Positions 37,109-45,799 of a stretch of DNA of 64,000 bases are shown here, piece after piece. The DNA comes from Pollutimonas sp963706785 (GTDB taxonomy: Bacteria > Pseudomonadota > Gammaproteobacteria > Burkholderiales > Burkholderiaceae_B). The notes beneath the pieces are model-generated. The model was not told the origin of the DNA. It saw nothing but the letters and a program-made list of their open reading frames with translations, and did no database searches. How positions within the stretch are numbered: position 1 is the stretch's first letter; each line of letters begins with the position of its first letter. The stretch is from positions 620,001 through 684,000 of the forward strand of contig CAVPNJ010000004.1 in the NCBI GenBank assembly GCA_963706785.1, written 5' to 3'. Both the position numbers and the translations under genes were made by a program.

Positions 37109-38752
37109 TTGAACCACTTCCAAAATTCAAGCAGGCTGTATGCCTGCGTGCTGCTGGGCGCCATTCACGCCATGTCGTTCGCGCCGGGGCCATTGCCCAG
37201 TTGGCTGCTGCCCTTCGTTCAGATATTCAGTTTGGCGTTCCTGGCGTTTTATGTTTTTCGTGCCGCCACGGTGCGCAAGGCTGCGCTGTACGGGTTTCTA
37301 TTTGGCTTGGCTAACTTCGCTCTGGGGTTTTATTGGCTTTACATCAGCATGCACGAGTACGGCGGTATGGCTGCGTGGTTGGCTGGCTTGGCCGTACTGC
37401 TTCTCGCCTCTGCTGAAGCGCTCTTTATTGTTCTGGCAGTAGCGGTAGCCCGCTGGATTTCCGCGCGCCATCTACAGGTCAATTCCAGCTTCGGTTGGCA
37501 ATTATTAATCGCCGCAGTATGGGCCTCGTGCTGGACCTTGACTGAATGGTTGCGTGGCACGCTGTTTACAGGCTTTCCCTGGCTGAATATAGGCTACGCC
37601 CATGTGGAAGGCGTACTGGCCAGCTGGGCACCCATACTTGGCGTCTACGGCCTGGCATGGTTCGCAAGCTTCGCTTCCGCCGCCATCGCTTTGCTGGCAT
37701 GTGCCAAAGACACCACCAACGATGCTCGGGCCGCGGTAGGAGTCGGCTGCGCAATCGTGGTCGGCCTGCTTGGCATTGCACTGGGACACATGAACTGGTC
37801 CAAGGCGCAAGGAGACCCCATCGTCGTACGCCTGGTGCAGGGAAATGTGCCGCAATCGGAAAAATTCGACCCGGAACTCATGCAACAAGGGCTCGCCACC
37901 TACATGCGGCTTGCTGCCCTGCCTCCGAAGGAAGCAGACGGCTCACCGGATCTGATTGTGCTGCCTGAAACTGTCGTGCCACTATTTCAAGACCGCATCG
38001 CACCTCAGATATGGGATCAATGGCTGAATATCGCCCGGGAGCGCGATGCCAGAATATTGATGGGCGCCCCCTTATACGAGCGCCGCGACGGCCAGGATCG
38101 CTATACCAACAGTGCCATCAGTTTCGACGCGACGACGCCGGTCGCAGCACTGATCGCGGGCGCCCCGGACATGCGTTACGACAAACAACACCTGGTCCCT
38201 TTCGGCGAGTTCGTGCCGCCCGGCTTCAGGTGGTTCGTGGATTCCATGCATATCCCGCTTGGTGATTTCAACCGTGGACCGCTGCGGCAAGCACTCTTTC
38301 CGATTAAAGGGCAAATGATTTCACCGAATATTTGCTATGAAGATGTCTTCGGCGAAGAAATAATTGAGTCGGTACGCAATAGCGAATTATGGGGCCCCGG
38401 CGCCACCATACTCGTCAACATGAGCAATCTTGCCTGGTTTGGGGATTCATGGGCATTGCGTCAGCATTTGCAAATTTCGCGCATGCGCTCACTGGAAACC
38501 GCAAGGCCCATGATACGCGCGACCAACACCGGCATGACCGCGGCCATCGACGCCAATGGGAGCATACGGGGCGTGCTCAGTCCGATGAGCAAAGGCGTGC
38601 TGGACGTTGAGGTGCAAGGGATGACGGGACTTACGCCATATGTTCGTTTGGGCAACACACCCGTCCTGGCTTGGTCCGGCCTGATATTGCTGCTGGGTCT
38701 TGTATTGCGAAGACGCCAGCCTTCAGCATACATGGCGCCTGCGGTTCCGTAA
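37109..38752 (+). CDS. lnt: Apolipoprotein N-acyltransferase
   Basis: Final step of lipoprotein maturation. About 547 residues from a TTG at 37109, four bases after the corC stop; a TTG at 37091, overlapping corC by 14 bases, is also possible and neither has a good ribosome site. Six to eight hydrophobic segments in the first 220 residues (LLGAIHAMSFAPGPLPSWLLPFVQIFSLAFLAFYVF and others), then the carbon-nitrogen hydrolase domain with the E-K-C triad: LPETVVPL, DKQHLVPFGEFVPPG, NICYEDVFGE. Last gene of the miaB run; it converges on the GGDEF/EAL gene nine bases away. Confidence 0.95.
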   Translation: MNHFQNSSRLYACVLLGAIHAMSFAPGPLPSWLLPFVQIFSLAFLAFYVFRAATVRKAALYGFLFGLANFALGFYWLYISMHEYGGMAAWLAGLAVLLLASAEALFIVLAVAVARWISARHLQVNSSFGWQLLIAAVWASCWTLTEWLRGTLFTGFPWLNIGYAHVEGVLASWAPILGVYGLAWFASFASAAIALLACAKDTTNDARAAVGVGCAIVVGLLGIALGHMNWSKAQGDPIVVRLVQGNVPQSEKFDPELMQQGLATYMRLAALPPKEADGSPDLIVLPETVVPLFQDRIAPQIWDQWLNIARERDARILMGAPLYERRDGQDRYTNSAISFDATTPVAALIAGAPDMRYDKQHLVPFGEFVPPGFRWFVDSMHIPLGDFNRGPLRQALFPIKGQMISPNICYEDVFGEEIIESVRNSELWGPGATILVNMSNLAWFGDSWALRQHLQISRMRSLETARPMIRATNTGMTAAIDANGSIRGVLSPMSKGVLDVEVQGMTGLTPYVRLGNTPVLAWSGLILLLGLVLRRRQPSAYMAPAVP

Positions 38753-38760
38753 AACGCGGC

Positions 38761-41643
38761 CTACACGACGGAAAGCATAAGCTGTGAAAACTGCTCCGCG
38801 GGCACAGGCGGCGAGAAAAGATAGCCTTGCCCATAATCGCACCCTGCACGTCTCAGCAGTTCGCGCTGCTCGGCGGTTTCCACGCCCTCTGCAATTACCT
38901 TCAATCCTAGCCTGTGGGCCATGACTATGATGGCTTCACACAAGGCCATATCGTCGGTATCGGCGCCTAGATTGCGCACAAATGATTGATCGATCTTGAT
39001 GTAATCAATATCGAACTTCTTCAAATACGAAATTGAAGAATACCCGGTGCCGAAGTCGTCCAGCGCCACCTGTATGCCCGCATCACGGAAAGCAAGAAGC
39101 TTGGAACTTATAGGGGCACCGGCATCCATCAGCAATCGCTCAGTGATTTCGACCACAATGCAGTGACCTGACAGATTCAATTCCTGCAAGTACTCGAGCC
39201 ATGCCGAATGGCTCAAGCCTTCAGCCGCGAACTGTGCCGGCGAAACATTTACGCTGATCTGGAAATCCATGCGGTGTGAGGCGCGCCACGCTGCTACCTG
39301 GCGCGCCGCCTCACGAAACACCCAGTCGCCGATGCTGACGATCATGCCGGAGTCTTCAGCTAAAGGGATAAACTCTGCCGGGCTGATTAAACCAAGTTCA
39401 GGATGCATCCAGCGAATAAGTGCTTCGGCCTTGCAGACACGTCCCGAGCTGAGTTCGACCACTGGCTGATAATGCAACATAAACTCTTGTCTGCCGAGCG
39501 CGCCGACCAAATCCCGCAATAACTGACGCCGGCTATGTGCGTGTTGCTGCATGATGGGCGTAAAGTAACAGAACTGATTTCGGCCTTTTCCCTTGGCCGC
39601 ATACATTGCCAAATCGGCATTTTTTAGTAATTCCTGCACATTCTGACCATCGTCGGGATAGAAGGTCACGCCCATGCTAGTCGAGATACTGGCTACCTCC
39701 TCGCCCAAGTAATAGGGTTCGGCCAAGGCAGTCAAGGCATGCTGGCAAATACGATGCGCGACATCTGTGTTTTGAAGTTCGCCCACTATTATGGTGAACT
39801 CATCGCCTCCCAATCGGGCCACGGTATCGGTTGCCCGCACACAAGCACTAAGACGTTTGGCGACCTGTTTAAGCAGCTCATCGCCCACCCCATGACCCAA
39901 GGTGTCATTAACGTCTTTGAAGAAATCCAGGTCGAGGAATACAAGCGCCATCGGTAGACCGGACCGATTTGCTCGTGCGATCGCACGCTCAAGCCTATCG
40001 TGGAACAATTGGCGGTTGGGCAGCCCAGTCAGATGATCGTAGTTGGCCTGGCGCCATATGAACGCATCGGATTGCTTTTTCTTCGTAATGTCAGAAAACA
40101 GTCCAACACGGCAATGGACAGAACCGTCATCGTCATATGACGTATTAATCGTCAGGCGCTCCGCATATTCCTCGCCATTCTTGCGCCGATTCCAGATATC
40201 GCCTTGCCACTTTCCGGTGTTATTCAGCGAATGCCACATGGCCTCGTAAAATGCCCGATCGTGACGGCCAGAACTTAGTATGCTGAGTTTACGCCCTATC
40301 GTCTCCTCGGCACTATAGCCCGTGATGGCAGAAAATGCAGGGTTCACATTGATGATGCAGCCGTCGGGGTCGGTCACGACCATGGCTTCGCTGCTGTTCT
40401 GATAGACCAGTGAGGCCATTCGCGCCGAGGCCTCCACCGCTTTACGAGTCGTTATATCTAAAGCAATACCCATGGTGACGGGCCTGCCGTCAAGCAGCAT
40501 TTTGGAACCATAAATTTCGATATTGATGAGCGAGCCGTCTTTGCACACCCCCCGCCGTTCGTGCCGCACATGCGGCACTTCGCTTTCCAGCCGCTGGCGT
40601 ACGCTCTCTCTAACCTTTGGACGCTCCTCTTCAGGAAAAATTTCGTATGCGTCCACCAGAGACGTCATCTCGTCGCGATCGTAATGGAACATCTCGGCCA
40701 TTTTCGCGTTCACAAACCGAAAGCGGTCGCCTTGGACAATATATATGCCAACCATGGTGTTTTCCGCCATGCCGCGAAACATCGCCTCGGCCTGCTGCAA
40801 GCTGCGCCTGTCCTGCTCTATGTGCGCGACCAGCTGGCCTATGCGCTGTGTGGAGTCGTTGAATGCAAGCGCAAGCTGCCCCATTTCATCAGCCGCCCGA
40901 TAGCTCACCCTGGCCTTATAGTTCCCAGCGGCAAGCTCCTGGCAATGCCTGGACAACTGCCGCAAAGGGATCACCATTTGCCTGCGCGCCGCCGCTAAAG
41001 CTGCCAGCAACACCAGGGCGTCGGCAAGGAGCAGTCCATACATCTTCAGCAGCGCCTGTCGTTGCGCAGCGTGAGTCTCGTTAATAATGGACTCCACAAG
41101 TGTTTCGGCATGCTCCAGCACGTTTATAGAGCCCGCCGCCACCCGTTGTTGCAGGGCCGAGTAATCTTCGGCCGACACACGCCCCGTGCCCGCTGGCGCC
41201 ATGGTTACTGTCAACAAGGTATGGACACCCGTGCGATAGGTGTTCCAGTGCGTCCTGACCTCTCCAAGCAATCCGGTATGACGTATGGGCAACCTATGCA
41301 CGGTGAGTCCGAAAACGGTGCCGCCTTGCGCTAACGCTTTCAACGCCGTATCGAACTCTTCCATGCTCCGCCAAATGTCGCTTTGACCCGAGGTCTGTCG
41401 AATCGAAAAATTGACGCTTTCAAATGCGATTTTCTGGCTCAGCATGCGCAGCTTGCCCGCCACGTTTACCGTCGCGGCCACGCCGTTGAAGTCGTGCATC
41501 AAGCCTTTGACCACGATGATATTTGACCCAGCCAATAACAAGACCACCAAAAATATGGCGCTTATTTTCTGACCGATAGTCAGTGTGAATCTGCCATCCT
41601 GGATAAATGAAGCTGTTCTAAGTTCAGCGGGCTCGCGAGTCAT
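38761..41643 (-). CDS. PilJ-HAMP-PAS-PAS-GGDEF-EAL sensor protein
   Basis: 960-residue inner-membrane protein for cyclic di-GMP turnover. First helix near residues 28-50, then a periplasmic sensor of about 150 residues opening with NVAGKLRMLSQKIA, the start of a PilJ-type (type IV pili chemoreceptor) domain. The second helix, near residues 205-222, is followed by a HAMP domain (IPLRQLSRHCQELAAGNYKARV). Two PAS domains follow (MFRGMAENTMVGIYIVQ..., LVYQNSSEAMVVTDPDG...). The GGDEF core (RLGGDEFTIIVGE) and EAL core (CKAEALIRWMHPELG, ALDDFGTGYSSISYLKKFDIDYIKIDQSFV) are both intact, so synthase and phosphodiesterase activity are both possible. An FNR-like box lies upstream. Confidence 0.93.
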   Translation of the reverse strand: MTREPAELRTASFIQDGRFTLTIGQKISAIFLVVLLLAGSNIIVVKGLMHDFNGVAATVNVAGKLRMLSQKIAFESVNFSIRQTSGQSDIWRSMEEFDTALKALAQGGTVFGLTVHRLPIRHTGLLGEVRTHWNTYRTGVHTLLTVTMAPAGTGRVSAEDYSALQQRVAAGSINVLEHAETLVESIINETHAAQRQALLKMYGLLLADALVLLAALAAARRQMVIPLRQLSRHCQELAAGNYKARVSYRAADEMGQLALAFNDSTQRIGQLVAHIEQDRRSLQQAEAMFRGMAENTMVGIYIVQGDRFRFVNAKMAEMFHYDRDEMTSLVDAYEIFPEEERPKVRESVRQRLESEVPHVRHERRGVCKDGSLINIEIYGSKMLLDGRPVTMGIALDITTRKAVEASARMASLVYQNSSEAMVVTDPDGCIINVNPAFSAITGYSAEETIGRKLSILSSGRHDRAFYEAMWHSLNNTGKWQGDIWNRRKNGEEYAERLTINTSYDDDGSVHCRVGLFSDITKKKQSDAFIWRQANYDHLTGLPNRQLFHDRLERAIARANRSGLPMALVFLDLDFFKDVNDTLGHGVGDELLKQVAKRLSACVRATDTVARLGGDEFTIIVGELQNTDVAHRICQHALTALAEPYYLGEEVASISTSMGVTFYPDDGQNVQELLKNADLAMYAAKGKGRNQFCYFTPIMQQHAHSRRQLLRDLVGALGRQEFMLHYQPVVELSSGRVCKAEALIRWMHPELGLISPAEFIPLAEDSGMIVSIGDWVFREAARQVAAWRASHRMDFQISVNVSPAQFAAEGLSHSAWLEYLQELNLSGHCIVVEITERLLMDAGAPISSKLLAFRDAGIQVALDDFGTGYSSISYLKKFDIDYIKIDQSFVRNLGADTDDMALCEAIIVMAHRLGLKVIAEGVETAEQRELLRRAGCDYGQGYLFSPPVPAEQFSQLMLSVV

Positions 41644-41711
41644 ATTGGTTGGGTAGTAAGGTCTAGAGTCACGATAGCCGAATAACAGCCGTGTACAGTG
41701 TAGGGACTGAC

Positions 41712-41756
41712 ATTATATTGGGGCCTTGAGCCACTCTTAGTCTTGACCAAGATCAA
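41712..41756 (-). promoter_or_regulatory. FNR-like box and -10 element upstream of GGDEF/EAL gene
   Basis: TTGACCAAGATCAA at 41743-41756 matches TTGAT-N4-ATCAA in nine of ten fixed positions. A perfect TATAAT on the minus strand (41717-41712) lies 35 bases from the box centre, with no good -35 hexamer. Activator-dependent promoters usually show about 32 bases, so the spacing is three off. Binding is inference. Confidence 0.4.
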
Positions 41757-41783
41757 TTATTTTTGGAATAAGCATTGGCCGAT

Positions 41784-41812
41784 TTGCACACATAAAAAAT
41801 ATAGTGCATAAT
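41784..41812 (+). promoter_or_regulatory. Sigma-70-type promoter for tRNA-Ala
   Basis: TTGCAC at 41784-41789, a 17-base spacer, and CATAAT at 41807-41812. Predicted start near 41819, about 20 bases before the mature tRNA-Ala. Both hexamers are near consensus. Confidence 0.55.
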
Positions 41813-41840
41813 CTCGTTTCTTCGCTAGACAAGCCAGTAC

Positions 41841-41916
<76 letters not shown>

Positions 41917-41961
41917 GTCAAACGAAGAAAAAGCAGTAGAGCAAAACATGTGTGTTTTATA

Positions 41962-41970
41962 TGCTATAAT
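41962..41970 (+). promoter_or_regulatory. Extended -10 promoter before tRNA-Glu
   Basis: TGCTATAAT is a perfect -10 hexamer with the TGN extension, 20 bases before the tRNA-Glu 5' end. No clear -35 is seen, which fits an extended -10 promoter. It should drive the Glu-Asp pair. Confidence 0.6.
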
Positions 41971-41989
41971 GCGCAGCTTGCTTTGTCCG

Positions 41990-42065
41990 GTCCCCATCGT
42001 CTAGAGGCCTAGGACACCACCCTTTCACGGTGGGTACAGGGGTTCGAATCCCCTTGGGGACGCCA
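41990..42065 (+). tRNA. tRNA-Glu (anticodon TTC)
   Basis: 76 bases with CCA. Acceptor GTCCCCA pairs with TGGGGAC; the anticodon stem CCACC/GGTGG surrounds the loop CTTTCAC with anticodon TTC. T-loop GGTTCGAATC is canonical. Confidence 0.95.
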
Positions 42066-42099
42066 GACTCTTTTGCTGGCACTTGTAGTACACCGCTGC

Positions 42100-42176
42100 G
42101 GAGCGGTAGTTCAGTTGGTTAGAATACCGGCCTGTCACGCCGGGGGTCGCGGGTTCGAGTCCCGTCCGCTCCGCCA
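42100..42176 (+). tRNA. tRNA-Asp (anticodon GTC)
   Basis: 77 bases with CCA. Acceptor GGAGCGG pairs with CCGCTCC; anticodon stem CCGGC/GCCGG with loop CTGTCAC and anticodon GTC. It is 34 bases after tRNA-Glu and is followed by a terminator. As a GUN anticodon tRNA it is a queuosine substrate for Tgt and QueA encoded at 22.8-25 kb. Confidence 0.95.
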
Positions 42177-42184
42177 AAAAATTT

Positions 42185-42225
42185 AAACCCTTGTAAGTCT
42201 GGTACTTACAAGGGTTTTGTCTTTT
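42185..42225 (+). terminator. Terminator after the tRNA cluster
   Basis: Perfect 13-bp inverted repeat (42185-42197 with 42205-42217, seven-base loop) followed by TGTCTTTT. It ends the tRNA transcript. Confidence 0.85.
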
Positions 42226-42291
42226 CCGAATCGAAAACCACAAAAGCTTGGATTAGCGCCTTAGGCGCTAACCCGACACCAACGGCCTGCT

Positions 42292-42909
42292 TCAGAAACG
42301 ATAGCCTACGCCAACTGTGGCGACCCACGGATCTATCGTAGCTTTTCCGATCCGTTGCCCATTCAAGCTCACGTCGGAAGAAATATCGATATAGCGCACA
42401 TCGGCGTTCATGAACCAGCGCTCGCTCAGTTTCACATCGACGCCCACTTGCGCCGCCAGTCCCCACGAATCATCCAGCTTCAGATCTCCCAAAGAGCTCT
42501 TGGCGCTGAAGAAAGTAGTGTAGTTAAGGCCAATACCCACGTAGGGCTGAATCTGGGCATCGGGCAAGAAATGCCATTGCAGACTAAGCGTAGGCGGCAA
42601 ATGTTTGGTGGAGCCGATGTTACCCAGCCCCTGGGCGCTGATGTCATGCTTGAATGGAAAGGCGCCCAGCAACTCAATGCCGATGTTACGGCTTGCCATG
42701 TAAGTAAGGCTGACACTGGGGCGTGTGCTGCTGCCGATATCCAGACCCACATTGCCGAGCACATCGCCATTATTGGATTTGGGCTTGATGTGCGTGACAC
42801 CGGCCTTCAAAAGCCAGTCACCGCCCTCGTGGGCGGCAGCCGGAACTGCGGCAAAGGCCCCGGCGACCACAAAACAACCGAGCACCAAATTGCGTAAACC
42901 TACCTGCAT
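42292..42909 (-). CDS. ompW: OmpW-family outer-membrane protein
   Basis: Eight-stranded beta-barrel of the OmpW family. 205 residues from the ATG at 42909, which has GGAG six bases upstream; ATGs at 42912 and 42921 are possible but have poorly placed ribosome sites. Signal peptide MQVGLRNLVLGCFVVAGAFAAVPAAA, then HEGGDWLLKAGVTHIKPKSNNGDV, PSVSLTYMASRNIGIELLGAFPFKHDI, PPTLSLQWHF and the aromatic C-terminal VGVGYRF required for barrel assembly. E. coli ompW is under FNR control, and an FNR-like box lies upstream here. Confidence 0.92.
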   Translation of the reverse strand: MQVGLRNLVLGCFVVAGAFAAVPAAAHEGGDWLLKAGVTHIKPKSNNGDVLGNVGLDIGSSTRPSVSLTYMASRNIGIELLGAFPFKHDISAQGLGNIGSTKHLPPTLSLQWHFLPDAQIQPYVGIGLNYTTFFSAKSSLGDLKLDDSWGLAAQVGVDVKLSERWFMNADVRYIDISSDVSLNGQRIGKATIDPWVATVGVGYRF

Positions 42910-42948
42910 CATATTCTCCATGTTTCACTAAGGGTTTTCCTGGAGCCC

Positions 42949-42990
42949 ATTGTGAACGACATGCGCATGTATAAAGTTGATACATGTCAA
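42949..42990 (-). promoter_or_regulatory. FNR-type promoter of ompW
   Basis: TTGATACATGTCAA (42977-42990) fits TTGAT-N4-ATCAA in nine of ten fixed positions. On the minus strand a CACAAT hexamer (42954-42949; four of six to TATAAT) lies exactly 32 bases centre to centre from the box. That is the geometry of a class II FNR promoter with the box at -41.5 and a start near 42942. Spacing and match are seen; regulation is inferred. Confidence 0.6.
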
Positions 42991-43071
42991 TCGTCGGAGG
43001 AATGTAGAGCAAGTTCAGGCGACTTTCGTCCCTGCCCTGCGGTAAACGAAATGATGATGCCCGTTAAGGCT

Positions 43072-44043
43072 TCAATCTACAGATGCACCCGACTGCTTTA
43101 CCGCCTTACCCCATTTATCGATCTCGGTATCGATGAAGGCTTTTCCTTCGGACAAGGTGAGAGGCATGGCACGAGCGCCGCGACCATCAAAGGTCTCTTT
43201 GACTGACGGCGACTTCAGTATGGCCACCACCTGTTTATTCAGGAATTCGACGACATCGGCCGGAGTGCCGGCGGGCGCGAGCAATGCGGCCCAGCCAACC
43301 GCCTCAAAACCAGGATAACCGGATTCGGCCACGGTCGGCACGGTGGGCAGCTGTTCGATGCGCTCGCTGGTGGTTACAGCCAAGGCAATGGCGTCGCCAG
43401 TCTTGATATGAGGCAAAGCCGACGTTACCGAATCCACCATCACGGGGACATGATTGCCCAGGAAGTCGGCTTGAGCCGGACCGCTACCCTTATAAGGAAT
43501 ATGCCGCATGGACACATTGGCAGCGCTTTTAAACATTTCACCCGATAAGTGCTGCGTTCCACCTATGCCCGCACTCGCGTACGCGAGTTTTTCCGGATCG
43601 GCTTTGGCTTCGTCTACCAGTTGCTTAAGTGTGGTAATGCCGGACTTGGGATTGGAAAGAAACACCAATGGAACGGCAAAGATACCGCTGACCGGAATGA
43701 AGTCGTTGGCCAGCGAATAGCCGGGATCCTTGTACAGAGTCTGGTTGACCGCCGCAGCACTGCCGCCTACGACCAAGGTATAGCCGTCCGGCTTCGCACG
43801 GGCCACATACTTCATTCCAATATTGCTGCCGGCGCCGGCCTTGTTTTCGACGACCACAGGCTGGCTGACGGCAGCGGAAAGCTTTTGGGCCAGTTCGCGC
43901 GCGAAAATATCAGTTGCCTGCCCCGGCGGGAAAGGCACGATAAGCGTAATTGGCCGGTCTGGGTAGCTGGCCATAGCCACTCCGCTTACGCTGCATAACA
44001 TTAGGGATATCAAGGTCCTATTAACCAAGCGCGGCAATTTCAT
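43072..44043 (-). CDS. Bug/TctC-family substrate-binding protein
   Basis: Periplasmic binding protein. 323 residues from the ATG at 44043; a start seven codons upstream is unlikely. Signal peptide MKLPRLVNRTLISLMLCSVSGVAMA, then YPDRPITLIVPFPPGQATDIFARELAQKL, the conserved opening of Bug proteins with the carboxylate-binding loop, and VVENKAGAGSNIG and DGYTLVVG. The family expanded greatly in Bordetella relatives. No TctA/TctB membrane genes are next to it, so it is an orphan. The ligand is unknown, probably an organic acid. Confidence 0.9.
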   Translation of the reverse strand: MKLPRLVNRTLISLMLCSVSGVAMASYPDRPITLIVPFPPGQATDIFARELAQKLSAAVSQPVVVENKAGAGSNIGMKYVARAKPDGYTLVVGGSAAAVNQTLYKDPGYSLANDFIPVSGIFAVPLVFLSNPKSGITTLKQLVDEAKADPEKLAYASAGIGGTQHLSGEMFKSAANVSMRHIPYKGSGPAQADFLGNHVPVMVDSVTSALPHIKTGDAIALAVTTSERIEQLPTVPTVAESGYPGFEAVGWAALLAPAGTPADVVEFLNKQVVAILKSPSVKETFDGRGARAMPLTLSEGKAFIDTEIDKWGKAVKQSGASVD

Positions 44044-44158
44044 ATGGGTGTTCTCGTATGACAATTTGATTGAGACCGGACAAAGCCGGCAGGTAAGTTT
44101 TGGCCGATACTATAACAAGGCTATAAAATTCCTTAACGCGCTAGTCACCGAGGGATTT

Positions 44159-44602
44159 ATGCCCAGCACAATACCGCGCTCGATTGTTAAAGCCTTCCAA
44201 CACGCCCATTACAAAGTATTCGCACCCGGCGATCACTTTACAGCGCACCTTGGGGAATACTGTGACGCGATGGCCCGACTGATGGCGCACCATGGAAGGA
44301 ACACAGTTTCTATCCTGACCGCCTTCAATCCTGATGCCAAGACTGGCGACCCTCAGGAAAACCAACGCGCGCAGCAATCCCTGCTCGAAGAAATTCGCAA
44401 ACTGGATGCACCCTGCGTTCCCGGGCAAAATCAGGCCGCTGATGGGGACGGCCCTTCCGAGCCCACTTGGATCGTACTAGGACTAAGCCGCGATCAGGCA
44501 CAGAGGCTGGCTCGACAATTCAGGCAACTGGCATTCGTGTTCGCGGACGACTGCGCCAAGCCGCGACTGGTATGGACCCATATACGCGATGGTAACATTT
44601 AG
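44159..44602 (+). CDS. DUF3293 protein
   Basis: 147 residues from the ATG at 44159 (MPSTIPRSIVKAFQHAHYKV). Matches DUF3293 in layout: an N-terminal AFQHAHYKV segment, then SILTAFNPDAKTGDPQENQRAQQSLLEEI, typical of the family, and a C-terminal WIVLGLSRDQAQRLARQFRQLAFVF. No membrane segments or catalytic motif is evident. Function unknown. Confidence 0.8.
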   Translation: MPSTIPRSIVKAFQHAHYKVFAPGDHFTAHLGEYCDAMARLMAHHGRNTVSILTAFNPDAKTGDPQENQRAQQSLLEEIRKLDAPCVPGQNQAADGDGPSEPTWIVLGLSRDQAQRLARQFRQLAFVFADDCAKPRLVWTHIRDGNI

Positions 44603-44786
44603 GCACAAATTTACTGTGGAGGCTGAATGCGTCGGGCTTACCTGACGCTTGAAGCGAAATACATGATTATGCGGCCTAAAACCGCTAACATCCGGCAATT
44701 ACCCGATTTCTTACGCTAAAACTATCCTTGCCGTCGCGGATTTGCGCGCCTATATTTACGGCTTCGCCATCCGACCCTTTACTGAC

Positions 44787-45788
44787 ATGCTCACTACTCA
44801 GGTAAGCCGCAAAACCGGCAATGACACAAATACGCAGCCCACGTCGGCCTGGACTGTGCAAGACATCGTGGATCTTTATGAACTGCCCTTTATGGATCTG
44901 GTCCTTAAGGCACAAACTGAACACCGCAAGCATCACGAGCCCAACACAGTTCAACTTTCAAGCCTGCTTTCAATCAAGACCGGAGGCTGCCCTGAGGATT
45001 GCGCATATTGCCCGCAGTCAGCGCGCTATGACACGCCGGTCGAAAAGGATGCCCTGATGCCCTTGCAGGAAGTTCTCGAAGCCGCAAGACAGGCAAAAGC
45101 CAGCGGAGCACAGCGCTTTTGCATGGGCGCCGCTTGGCGCTCGCCAACGGCCCGCCAACTTGATGCAGTCATCGAGATGATTTCGGCCGTGAAAGAAATG
45201 GGGCTTGAAACCTGTGTCACCTTGGGGATGCTCAAAGAGGGACAAGCGCAGGAACTTCGCGATGCAGGATTGGACTACTACAACCACAATCTTGACACCG
45301 CACCCGAGTTCTACGGCAACATTATTTCGACCCGCACTTATCAAGATCGTCTGGATACTCTGGAACGAGTTCGCCAGGCAGGTATAAACGTGTGTTGCGG
45401 CGGCATCGTAGGACTTGGCGAATCGCGTCGCGAACGCGCCGGCCTGATCGCGCAACTAGCCAATTTGACCCCCTACCCCGAATCCGTACCGGTAAACAAT
45501 CTTGTGAAGGTCGCAGGCACTCCATTAAGCGATACGCCGGAGGTGGACCCTTTCGAGTTCGTACGAACCATTGCAGTGGCCCGTATCACCATGCCCAAGG
45601 CTGCCGTCCGCTTATCGGCAGGCCGCGAAGAAATGGATGAGGCACTACAAGCGCTGTGCTTCCTGGCGGGCGCCAACTCCATATTCTATGGTGACATGCT
45701 GCTGACCACGGGCAACCCACAGGTAGTGAAAGACAAGGCCCTGTTCCAGCGCTTGGGCTTGACCCAGCCCGCCGGCCATAGCCACTGA
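44787..45788 (+). CDS. bioB: Biotin synthase
   Basis: Radical-SAM enzyme that inserts sulfur into dethiobiotin. 333 residues from the ATG at 44787 (MLTTQVSRK); an upstream start 15 codons earlier lacks support. Seen: the cluster motif GGCPEDCAYCPQS with CxxxCxxC, RFCMGAAWRSP, YNHNLDTAPEFYGNIISTRTYQDRLDTL, CCGGIVGLGES and PNLVKVAGTPL-like NNLVKVAGTPL, RLSAGREEM. The 184-base gap upstream contains no clear promoter or riboswitch. Confidence 0.96.
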   Translation: MLTTQVSRKTGNDTNTQPTSAWTVQDIVDLYELPFMDLVLKAQTEHRKHHEPNTVQLSSLLSIKTGGCPEDCAYCPQSARYDTPVEKDALMPLQEVLEAARQAKASGAQRFCMGAAWRSPTARQLDAVIEMISAVKEMGLETCVTLGMLKEGQAQELRDAGLDYYNHNLDTAPEFYGNIISTRTYQDRLDTLERVRQAGINVCCGGIVGLGESRRERAGLIAQLANLTPYPESVPVNNLVKVAGTPLSDTPEVDPFEFVRTIAVARITMPKAAVRLSAGREEMDEALQALCFLAGANSIFYGDMLLTTGNPQVVKDKALFQRLGLTQPAGHSH

Positions 45789-45799
45789 TCAGAGCCTTT

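Noticed and set aside
44603..44786. Possible regulatory element before bioB
   Set aside because: No riboswitch fold or clear promoter; only a weak GCGTC/GACGC pairing is visible.
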